A stretch of 64,000 nt of DNA. Origin: Pontederia crassipes. Its lineage: Eukaryota > Streptophyta > Magnoliopsida > Commelinales > Pontederiaceae. Below the pieces are notes generated by a model, which worked only from the letters and a program-made list of their open reading frames with translations, did no database searches and was not told where the DNA came from. The first letter of the stretch is position 1, and every line of letters starts with the position of its first letter. The DNA is taken from positions 1,860,001 to 1,924,000 of the forward strand of contig JAUKPH010000026.1 in assembly GCA_030549335.1 (NCBI GenBank), given 5' to 3'. Shown here piece after piece: positions 11,301 through 18,835 of the stretch. A program made the translations under genes and the position numbers.

Positions 11301-14300
11301 CCGTCGGGTTCATTTCATTGCCTGGCACACCATTTGCAGCGCACCTTACAAGGGGGATTGGGCGTTCGGAACCTTCGCTGCACCAACTAGGCACTCCTTG
11401 CCCGGTGGGTAGGACGGATTATGGGGCCCAAAAATAACCTATGGAAGGAGGTTTTCTTCACATGCTATAGTCGAGATCTATCATGGGGCTCCAGGCCTAT
11501 TTTACCCTATGGTGCTTCTTCATTCTAGAAGGGGGTGGCGCTATTTCTTCGGGTGCGGTCTTTCATGACTCCATCACTGGGCACCGGGGAGGCTCTCTTT
11601 TTGGTAGCACTAGTTTCTTGGGGGCTCGCTTGCGGATTCTTTCCCCTGATTGCGGGCGCTAGAGGCGCATCTATGGCTTGCTGGTCGGAGAGGGGTGACC
11701 CGGGCACCGTTTCTTGGACTCCTCTTTTCGGCTCCCCCCTATCTGATCAGCGTGTCTATGAGTTATTAGCTCTTCATCTGCGGATTGCCCCCTTCCTCCC
11801 GGATCCAGCGCTGACGGATGACTGGGTATGGGTATTTGATTCTTTTTCGGCATGCAGTCTTTATCTTCACTTCCTTCCAGACATCATAGATTCAGCAGAC
11901 CTCCGAGCAGATTGCAGTCTCATCTGGCGCTCACGGGTGCCGCTGAAAGTTAAAGTCTTTGCTTGGCTTTTGCGGCGAGAGCGGATCCTTACTCGAGCAC
12001 ACAGAGCACGGTGGGCACTGCAGGCGGATACTTCTTCTCTGTGGGGAGATGGAGGAGGACGTCACTCATTTGTTTTTCGGATGTTCGGTGGCCAGAGAGG
12101 TTTGGTCACAGAGGAGCAGTATGGCCACAGCCCATTTGGTAGTCGTGGATTTTTGGCATGCTCTCAGGGGACTCGGCAGACAGAGGCTGGGATGGAGAGT
12201 TCCATTAGCGACCTTTTTGGCCTGTGCTTGCAATCGCGTCATTTTTTATGGGGAGTAATGTCAGGTGGACGGTATTGTACATCATGTCTTGTCTTCTTCG
12301 GGATTGGGGTTTTGATTAGTACATGTTCTCTTCCTTTTTTTGCCGCTCTCCACTAGAGAGTGCTCCACATTTACATGATATTTCTTTTCAGTGATATATA
12401 TATATGGATGGCAACCTAAATGGTAGTCATCCTTTTTCCTCTCAAAAAAAAAATATATAGTTGGATGACAACCACAACTCCGGTGGTCATTCTTTCTCTT
12501 TTAAAAAAAATAGATTGTCCCCGAACTTTGATTTCCTTGCACGCATCACCAGTAATAGGCAATTTCCCAGTTACCTTGCTGATGTGGCATAAGAAAATAT
12601 AATAAAGTAATATAACAACAACAACAACAAAGCCTTATCCCACTAGGTGGGGTCGGCTACATGGATCATACGACGCCATTCCGCTCTATTAGTAACCAAA
12701 CCTTTGGGTATATTATTCACCAATAGATCAACAAAGTAATATAAAATATAATAAATTAATATAAATTAATAAAAAATAAATAAAAATAGAGGTGGCAGGG
12801 GACAAGGGGGACGGCACCCCCACCCCCTCTCCACTCCGGTGCTGGAGAGGAGGGGAAGGGGCGTCGGCCCTCTTCTCCTTGGCAGGCATGGTAGATCTTG
12901 TAACTGGACAACTTCGACGTCGAAGAGCGATCGCCGCGCTCATAGGGCTGAAGCAGCCGCCGCCGTCGTAGCGCATGGCTCTGGTCGCTCAACCGTGCTA
13001 GCTCACACAGGAGGCCGGCGCCCACCTTTCTCCCTCGTTGGTGCCATGCGCGAGGAAGAAAATGGGGGCGTCGGCCCCCCTTGCGAGCTCGTGCGCCAGC
13101 AAGGGAGAAAAAAGGGGGGGCGGGGGGCCCTTCCCCTCCTCTCCGGCGCCGGAGAGGAGAGACGGTGGGCGCCCCTTGGTTCCCTCCGGCGAGTGAGGCT
13201 ACCGCCTCTTATTTATTATTTTATTATATTTTGTTATGTCACGTTAGTAAGGTAACTGGAAACTGTCTATTACCGATTAAGAGGACGATGTGTGCAAGAA
13301 AATCAAACTTTGGGACAATCTAGTTACGAATTAAAGTTTGGGGATCGTTGAGATATTGACCTAAAGTTTTTGGAGGACGATCCGTGTAATTTACTCCACT
13401 ATTAAGGGACATTCAACATGCCATTGACTTGATACCTAGCTCATCATTACCTAATAGACCACATCATCGAAAGTATCCTAAAGCACATGAATATTTGAAA
13501 TGACAAGTGGATGTGCTTCTATTGAAAGGTTTCATTCGATAAAGTAAAAGCCCTTGTGCCGTTCCTATCCTACTTGCTCCAAAGAAAGATGGTAGTTGGC
13601 ACATGCTGAGAGGAGATTACAATTTTCGGACGAATCTCGAAAGAGGTTGACGGTTCAAAGCACCGTCAATAGCTTGATAAACTCGGAATCCACCGAGGCT
13701 CGGAATTCACCGAGAAATAAAACCACACAAGTTTAATGAATAATTGAATTATCAATAACAAAAGAGTACATGCCTATTTATAGGCATTTTACAATCAAAT
13801 CTAAACTAATTTAAAAGATAACAATACTAACTAATCTAAAAAGATAAATATAACAACAATAAATACTAAAATATTATCTTATTTCTCTTACATCACATGC
13901 ACCATGATTGTTGTCCTATCAATAAAATTACTACCAAATATTGATTTCCTATTCCTCGGTTGGATGATATGCTAGATTTGTTGCGGTTCTAAATGTTTTT
14001 CTAAAATTGATCTACGTAGTGGCTACCATCAAATTTGGAACCATGTGAATGATGAGTGGAAAACAACTTTTAAGATGTCCGATGGCTTGTATGACTGGTT
14101 AGCCGTTTGGTTTGTCCAATGCGCCTAGCACTTTTATGCAAACCATGAATCATGCTCTACGACAATTTATGGGCAAGTTTCTAGTGGTTTATTTTGATGA
14201 TATTTTGGTTTATAATAAATCACAGGAAGGTCATGTTGACTATTTACGACATGTCTTTGATACTCTTTGTAGTGAAAAATTATATGTTAATCTACATAGT

Positions 14301-17300
14301 GTTACATCCTTGGCTTCATTATTTTGGCTTCCGGTATTATGGTTGATTGAGAAAATTTGAGAAAATTCGTGCTATTCGTGATTGTCCTATCCCAAAATCA
14401 GTCTCTAACATGCATAGCATTCATGGTCTTGCCACTTTTTATCGTCGTTTCATTCAAGATTTTAGTACATGTATGACTAACTGATTTGATGAAAAGTGAT
14501 AAAATTCATTGGACTCCTGTCTGAGTCATTGATACAATTAAGGAGAAAATGACCGCTCCATGTGTTGTCTCCCTGACTTCTCAATACCTTTTGAGGTTGC
14601 TTGTGATGCTCTTGGAGTGGGCATAGGAGGGTCTTAAGTCAATACACTAGTGCCTCTTTATTTGTAATAAAGGTAGGCAATACAAGAAAGGAGAATATGC
14701 TAAAATATTACTCCAGAATATCTGGGATATTATCCTAGAAAATCTGTGATATTAATTCTGAATATTCTAAGTAAAGAAGAAATAGGAAACCAATAATATT
14801 ACAAAGATATGAAAAGATATGCACATCATATCACCTTTCAACAATTTCATTTGTTCATGAATTCAAGTATATCAGGGAGAAAAAAAGTTCACTTTTGTGT
14901 AATTTCTAGAAGTTGAAACATTAGTGAAGAACAGTGTGCCTACCATTTAAAAGAACTACAGTTTCTTAGATCTTCAGGTGGTGCTGTGATCTTCGGTTGG
15001 AAATTATTAATCAAGCAGCTTTTTGATCTGCAACATGTGATATGCTTATTATAAGTTTTTACTATCACTGTAGTGTTTCACTTGGAGAAAACATTCAAAA
15101 CAACATTTTCACTGCTGGTGCTTCATATGTGGCTTTTCTTACGTCGACTGAAAGAGGATGGGAAGGAAGGAGTTGAATTTGGGCAATACCTTTACGAGAT
15201 TTACAATCATGACTTAGAGCTACGAGTTTCCAAGGCTGGGGTATGTAATCGTGTCCTGTATCTTGACTTTCTATTGCATTCAGTAAACTCTCTTTGAAGT
15301 TTGAATATGATGGATAACTTTCCTGTTAGAATTTTTCAAATATTAAACTTGCATGTATGAGCTTAAACTTGTCTCAAGAATCCTACCACATGCATTATTG
15401 CATCATGTCTTGTGGTACAGGTAAACTTGCTATTGACGAAGTGGATGAAGGATCTGGAAAAGATATTCTATGGAAATATTGTTGCATATGATGCTGCTAT
15501 GACTCCAGAAGCTAAACATGAGGATCTTGCCAATGTGGTTTGGAGGTAATGCACTAGTTCAGTGCCATATAGAATATACATCATAAAAGTAATGTTAGCT
15601 TGCTTTCAGAAAAAAATGGTAGCAATAGGGCTCAGCAAGATAACAACTTAGAACTTCAAGAGTTTGATCTTGTTAAAGATTTTAATAAAATATTGTGCTT
15701 GCTGCATCACTTCTGTAACTGTGAAATGCTTCTGGTAGTGGATATGTTTTTCTACGCATTTTTTCTGCATATATATTTTTAAGTCCATATTCTGTATTTT
15801 ACAGAAAAATGAAAAGAAACTGACCTCTTTGTAAGCAGTTTTTTAATTTAATTCTTGTGCAACTAATGCTTTGTGGGATAATACATAGATAATTGTTACT
15901 ATGCTGGATGAAAGAAGATTTCAGGTAATTCTTTTTGCCTGCTGTTGTTTGATAAAATTTATTAGTTTGATGATTGAGATGGTTTCTTTTTGGTTATTGA
16001 GGAGTGAACCTGGTAATGAGGGTTTTTGTTCGTTTTTCACTGTCTCTTGTTTAATCTTTTCTGTTGGAGTTTGAATGGACCCCCTTGCTAGTCATCTTGT
16101 TATTTCGAAAATTCTTGAAAATCAGAATACTCTATGAATAGGGCAGTGAATATCTGCTGTATTCAAAGTAAGAATTCTGACGTCGAAAAGAATCATGTAG
16201 TCGTCAGCTAGTAATCACTTGCAATTGGCATTATTTGCAGATGAACAACTGAGTATGGAGGCTTTATAGATCGATGACACCACCAACCATAATACAACAA
16301 ACAACAACAACAAAGCCTTATCCCACTAGGTGGGGTCAGCTACATGGATCATACGACTTGATCCATGTTTATGAGATTCGACAGGATTTTACGCTGGCTT
16401 GATACAACACAACCCTCCTCCTTTATCCGGGCTTGGGACCTGCTATAAAACATAGGCGGAGTTACTACCAACCATAATAAAAGAATCAAAAGTTCTAAAA
16501 CGAAAGGGTTGTTTCTTTTGGCACCCATAAATTATACAATTTTTTCTGTACTAACCCTAAAACTTAAAACTTAAAAATTTTAATATCCAATTTGCCACTC
16601 AAGTCAACTTAATTTGTGAAAATAATGGAAGACTCTTCTCAACTTAATTTGTCATTTTTACTCTTGTTCTTCAATATAAAAAAACATATAATACAAGCAT
16701 ATAAGAAATAAAAATACTAGCAAGGGGCTCCTCTTGTTATATTAAATAATATTGTAATAATTGTTGTTTTTTAAGTTTTTTATCAAATGACGTCTCATAA
16801 CTATTAGAAAATTAATTAATAGAATTTTAGTTGAAAATTGAAGGAAGGACTTGACTCACAGACTTGACTCATAGGACAAGTTTGAAGATTAAAATTTGTC
16901 AAGTTTAAAATGTTAGAAGGGGAAAAAAGCTATGGTTTAGAAGGTTTAGAGAAAATAACCCTAAAAAATATATAAAAAGCAATATGATTGACACTGTAAA
17001 TTGGAGGTTGAAACTAGGTAGACGAAAGACAGCACTTCATTATTTTTAGTTGTTTTTTTTTTCCCATAAGTCTAATATATCGTCATATGACTATGGCCAT
17101 TGTTTTTTTATTTCGAAGTTTTATATGTGTCAGTTGCTTGAGGATTGTGTACCTCCTATCAAGGTTGTCAAAAACGCGAGTCGACTCGTAGAATCGTACG
17201 ATTCTACGAGTCTACCCCGGCCAAACGTGTTCGATTCTATCCAGAATCGCGTTTCGTCAACACGCGGTGGAATCGCGTGTCGGTGCGTAGAATCGGTGGA

Positions 17301-18835
17301 ATCGCGTGTTGACTCCGTGTCCGCCGATCCCTTTTTTTACCTGCTCGTTCACCCACGTATGGTGTACCTTTTATAACTTGTGACGGGCACTCATCAATCT
17401 TTTCCTCCTTTTGTTTCCTGTCCGCCGATGTTGCTCTGCCATCACCGTCGCTGACCTGCTGCCACCGTCGCCGCTGTCCTGCTGCCGCCGCCGCTGACCT
17501 GCTGCCATCACCGCCGCTGACCTGCTGCCACCGTCGCCGCTGTCCCGCCGCCGCTGCCGCCGCTGCTCGTCTGCTGATGCTGCCATCACTCATCTTCTGC
17601 TGTCACTGATGTCTTTACTTCGCCGCCGCCGCCGCTCTCTGCTGCTGTCGCCGACCAGGTACGCCCTCTCCCTTTCTCTTCTCTCCCTCTCCCTTTCTCT
17701 CTTCACTCAGCCGAGCAGGCCTTCTCTCCCTTGCCCTTTTCTCCTTCTCCCTTCGCACACCCTAGCATTTTTTCCCTTTCTCTCTCCGCGCACGTGAGCG
17801 GCTTCTCTGTTATTATTCTAAATTTATTGTTGTCTTATTTTTTTATGAATTGATCACGAATTTTTTTTATGAATTGATGTGCTAATTTTTGTTATTATAA
17901 TAATTTTAATGATGTATTAGTTTTTCATGAATTAACTGTTAACATTATTTATTGATTTATCAATTGCCATTAGTCTGTTCTTATTATAATTTTTTGAGGT
18001 GTTAATTTTTCATGAACTAATATTTTAATATATAAGAAAATAATTGTTAATGTCATGAATTGATCTTAAAATTAGAATTTTGCTTATGTAATATTGCATT
18101 TGGTACTTATAAGTTCAAAAGAATTTGCATCTCACCACTAATTACTTATATATACATATATATATTTACATGTATATATATAATATATATTAAATAAAAA
18201 TCTGGTAGAATCGGCCGTGTCGTGTTACGTGTTCACGATTTACGTGTTTTACCGACCCTCCGTGTCGAGCCCGTTTTACGTGTTTGACAACACTGCCTCC
18301 TATAATTTCAGGAATGTTTTCTCCGATGATGGTTCAGAGGTGACCAAGGATGTTGCAGCTGCTGCTGTCCAGGCATGTTTCTGACTGAACATAATTGGTG
18401 CCCCACAGTTTAATTTGTACATGGCTTGTTGCTTTAAAAAGGCACACTCATGTCTAATGACAAATATTCATTTGATTTTGAAATTTTAGGCCATGGCTAG
18501 ATATATTCGGAGGGAATCTACATGTCTCTCATTAACAGGTAAACTACTATCATTCCCTTTTGGTCGATGTCAAACACAAAGAAAAATAGTGTGGAAAAAT
18601 TTAAGGTTCTATTACTCAAGTTGTGACTTCAGCATTGTTCTTGTGATGAACGATTGCGATCTAAAATGTGGATTGCATTAATGGTTTATGCACTTTCTTA
18701 CTTCATCCATGGATTTTCTGATTTGAGAATGTTTTGATCGCAACAGAAAAGGAATCTATATTCTCCGGCAACTTCGTGTTTACGGCATTGGAGAACCTGA
18801 CCCCCAACCTAGAGAAGAAGTCTACATCAAATTGA
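5327..18835 (+). CDS. CBP3-like ubiquinol-cytochrome c chaperone (mitochondrial complex III assembly), N-terminal exon missing
   Basis: Seven exons join in phase: 5327-5381, 5514-5727, 15074-15240, 15421-15545, 18312-18372, 18490-18538 and 18747-18835 (TGA). They give 252 codons with no stop or frameshift. The protein carries [106 protein letters not shown] and [10 protein letters not shown], which I recognise as the plant Ubiq_cyt_C_chap (PF03981) family. The family is usually near 280-290 residues, so about one short exon is missing at the start. The first visible exon ([13 protein letters not shown]) resembles the end of a mitochondrial targeting sequence. Members assist cytochrome b and bc1 complex assembly at the inner mitochondrial membrane. 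Introns are 132, 9346, 180, 2766, 117 and 208 bp. The two large ones are swollen by transposons, and the 117-bp intron uses a GC donor. The intact frame argues that it is still expressed. Confidence 0.9.
5948..6409 (-). mobile_element. 5'-truncated L1 LINE with 13-bp target-site duplication
   Basis: CTTTTAGTCTTCC occurs at 5935-5947 and 6410-6422, flanking a 462-bp insert with its A tail on the minus strand (T run at 5950-5967). The minus strand encodes the end of the zf-RVT domain and the usual C-terminus, including the VWQRV passage. The 3' stem-loop lies at 5978-6007 with arms GGATGTCA/TGACATCC. It sits inside the 9.3-kb intron. This is a classic truncated product of target-primed reverse transcription. 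Confidence 0.92.
6423..6794. other. Intronic AT-rich stretch
   Basis: Nothing coding. At about 6715-6740 the motif ATCCTTTATCGTCTC plus an A run resembles a LINE 3' tail on the plus strand, but no target-site duplication was found. Confidence 0.4.
7074..7885 (+). other. Gypsy leader with short tandem repeats
   Basis: Non-coding leader between the primer-binding site and gag. It carries CTACAG motifs at 7150-7205 and a 23-bp unit (TGCCGCTGTGCATCGTTGCTGCC) repeated twice and partly a third time at 7280-7340. Apparent open frames here are Cys/Ala/Leu-rich and have no family resemblance. Confidence 0.4.
7886..8520 (+). pseudogene. Ty3/gypsy gag remnant
   Basis: The open stretch 7886-8224 starts [20 protein letters not shown] and contains a His/Pro/Met-rich region. 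The following text in shifting frames, [12 protein letters not shown] then YFDWYN-like, matches the gypsy capsid start VDAPSFDGKLDPxxFLDWLxxMERYFDWY. It then decays with stops until the LINE at 8539. No intact capsid can be made. Confidence 0.6.
8539..8905 (-). mobile_element. 5'-truncated L1 LINE fragment
   Basis: The T run at 8539-8549 is the reversed A tail. The minus strand encodes [21 protein letters not shown] (8885 downward), the end of the zf-RVT domain. The 3' motif TCATCCTTTTTTCTCCTC is present, but the 5' arm of the usual stem-loop is lost. The 5' junction and target-site duplication are unclear because a TRIM LTR lies close by. It interrupts the gypsy gag. Confidence 0.8.
8928..9103 (-). 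mobile_element. TRIM LTR fragment with degenerate primer-binding site
   Basis: 8945-9103 (TGTAACATCC...GATATGCCTCA) is the reverse complement of the LTRs at 29371-30219 (shared CATGCATAAGTCACGG and TATATATGG). The adjoining AGCTCTGATGTCATA at 8930-8944 matches the primer-binding side of that family. It is a lone LTR with a piece of the internal region. Confidence 0.65.
9300..9965 (+). pseudogene. Ty3/gypsy nucleocapsid zinc knuckle and aspartic protease remnant
   Basis: Just upstream of the open frame the text [15 protein letters not shown] is a CCHC zinc knuckle. In the 206-codon frame beginning 9345, [15 protein letters not shown] occupies the place of the protease active site (usual CKLIIDSGSxxNxVS). 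SerGly of the DSG triad reads Asn-Arg, so the enzyme is inactive. [22 protein letters not shown] and [14 protein letters not shown] match the protease C-terminal half (usual LLGRPWxYD). It cleaved gag-pol polyprotein in the ancestor. Confidence 0.7.
10217..12510 (+). mobile_element. GC-rich L1 LINE inserted in the foldback arm
   Basis: TAGATTGTC at 10208-10216 and 12511-12519 is a 9-bp target-site duplication. The 2.3-kb insert encodes L1 RT and the zf-RVT domain on the plus strand and ends with two successive stem-loop plus tail modules (12406-12450 and 12463-12510). Its base composition is clearly GC-richer than the AT-rich surroundings. It is 5' truncated within the region before RT. Confidence 0.92.
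10240..12258 (+). pseudogene. L1 LINE ORF2 remnant: reverse transcriptase and zf-RVT
   Basis: Motifs in order, in shifting frames: [17 protein letters not shown] (usual VGDFRPIS), [10 protein letters not shown] (usual FIPGRSITDS), KVNF, then [14 protein letters not shown] at about 10876-10920. The FADD active site is kept but an in-frame TAG precedes it. The region after 11020 gives LITYLGLP and [10 protein letters not shown]. The zf-RVT part reads [23 protein letters not shown] (11917-11985), then [15 protein letters not shown] in another frame, then VAREVW. Several frameshifts and stops make it non-functional. Confidence 0.85.
12616..12732 (-). mobile_element. SINE with TTG-repeat tail, 5' truncated
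   Basis: AAAGTAATATAA at 12604-12615 and 12733-12744 is a 12-bp target-site duplication around 117 bp. On the minus strand the insert ends CACCTAGTGGGATAAGGC then TTTGTTGTTGTTG, the same end as the fuller copy at 16295-16466. The tail resembles that of the Au SINE group. It interrupts the left arm of the foldback element. Confidence 0.85.
13430..14635 (+). pseudogene. Ty3/gypsy reverse transcriptase remnant
   Basis: Upstream text keeps GFI then CAVPI-like [12 protein letters not shown], interrupted by the solo LTR at 13607-13895. It is followed by motifs of the fingers and palm ([10 protein letters not shown] as cttctaaaattgatctacgtag). The open stretch 14112-14360 holds [17 protein letters not shown] and the catalytic YFDDILVY. 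Text near 14380-14470 gives [13 protein letters not shown] and [14 protein letters not shown], the RT-RNase H connection. It stops at about 14635 in the CDA..GVGIGG passage. Multiple frameshifts are present. Confidence 0.8.
13607..13895 (-). repeat. Solo LTR of the gag-only gypsy family (truncated)
   Basis: 289 bp, clearly the same LTR as at 743-1078. The flanking CATGC at 13602-13606 and 13896-13900 is a perfect 5-bp target-site duplication, and the host gypsy reading continues on both sides. About 22 bp present at the corresponding end of the intact LTRs is missing, although the TG end is kept. Confidence 0.92.
14636..14840 (-). repeat. Possible copia LTR fragment
   Basis: TCAATACACTAGTGCCTC, TTTGTAATAAAG, GGAGAATATGCTAAAATATTAC and GGATATTATCCTAG resemble the inverted 3' half of common plant Ty1/copia LTRs. 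No boundaries or duplication are identified. It lies at the broken right end of the gypsy remnant. Confidence 0.35.
16295..16466 (-). mobile_element. SINE with TTG-repeat tail (near full length)
   Basis: ACCAACCATAATA at 16282-16294 and 16467-16479 is a perfect 13-bp target-site duplication. The 172-bp insert on the minus strand starts near CTCCGCCTATGTTTTATAGC, contains AAGCCCGGATAAAGGAGG and ends GGCTTTGTTGTTGTTG. It lies within the 2.8-kb intron of the chaperone gene. No clear A/B box pair was proven, so the tRNA ancestry is inferred from the tail type. Confidence 0.85.
17160..18295. mobile_element. hAT-type DNA transposon (non-autonomous)
   Basis: CCTCCTAT at 17152-17159 and 18296-18303 is a perfect 8-bp target-site duplication, the hAT signature. 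Ends read CAAGGTTGTCAAA and, reverse-complemented, CAGTGTTGTCAAA. The interior has a 30-bp perfect palindrome at 17183-17212, a CTG/CCG-rich block of imperfect tandem repeats at 17435-17650, CT-rich sequence to 17800 and TA repeats near 18147-18190. No transposase is recognised. The right copy of the duplication lies 8 bp before the AG acceptor at 18311 of the chaperone gene. Confidence 0.9.
18373..18489 (+). other. GC-AG intron of the chaperone gene
   Basis: Exon GCTGTCCAG is followed by gcatgt, and the intron ends attttag before GCCATGGCTAG. Only this junction yields the family passage V-Q-A-M-A-R-Y, so the donor is GC rather than GT. GC-AG introns are a known minority class of U2 introns. 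Confidence 0.8.

Larger units (their letters stand above)
10138..13395. mobile_element. Foldback / Mutator-like DNA element with long terminal inverted repeats
   Basis: The left end GTAAATTACACGGATCGTCC (10139 onward) is matched by the reverse complement of the right end at 13394. Similarity continues for about 80 bp to AACTAGATTGTC. After removing the LINE at 10217-12510 it extends much further: 12511-12870 against 13310-13090, including the GGAGAGGAGGGGAAGGG box on both arms. Arms are thus about 400 bp and the centre only about 220 bp. Flanks CCACCATTAAAG (10126-10137) and CCACTATTAAGG (13396-13407) agree at 10 of 12 bases and rebuild the interrupted gypsy reading LPPLxDIQH. No transposase is visible, so it is non-autonomous. 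The 9-bp duplication expected for a Mutator element was not confirmed. Confidence 0.75.
6795..14635 (+). mobile_element. Decayed Ty3/gypsy retrotransposon with several nested insertions
   Basis: A candidate 5' LTR occupies roughly 6795-7070 (TATA-like CTACAAAAGGCC near 6980). It is followed by a primer-binding-like TGGTATCAGCAC at 7074-7085. Coding remnants then come in the correct gypsy order: gag (7886-8520), zinc knuckle and protease (about 9300-9965), the pre-RT linker (10000-10137 joined to 13396 onward) and RT (13430-14635). It is interrupted by a LINE at 8539-8905, a TRIM LTR at 8928-9103, the foldback element at 10138-13395 and a solo LTR at 13607-13895. The right end breaks off in the RT/RNase H linker near 14635; no 3' LTR is seen. 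The element sits in the long intron of the chaperone gene, same strand. Confidence 0.75.

Noticed and set aside
12728-13323. Several Arg/Gly/Pro-rich frames on both strands
   Set aside because: They are overlapping readings of the GC-rich core and arms of the foldback element; low complexity and no domain.
17237-17593. Minus-strand 118-codon frame rich in Ala, Gln, Arg and Gly
   Set aside because: It is the translation of CTG/CCG tandem repeats inside a hAT element; no family resemblance.
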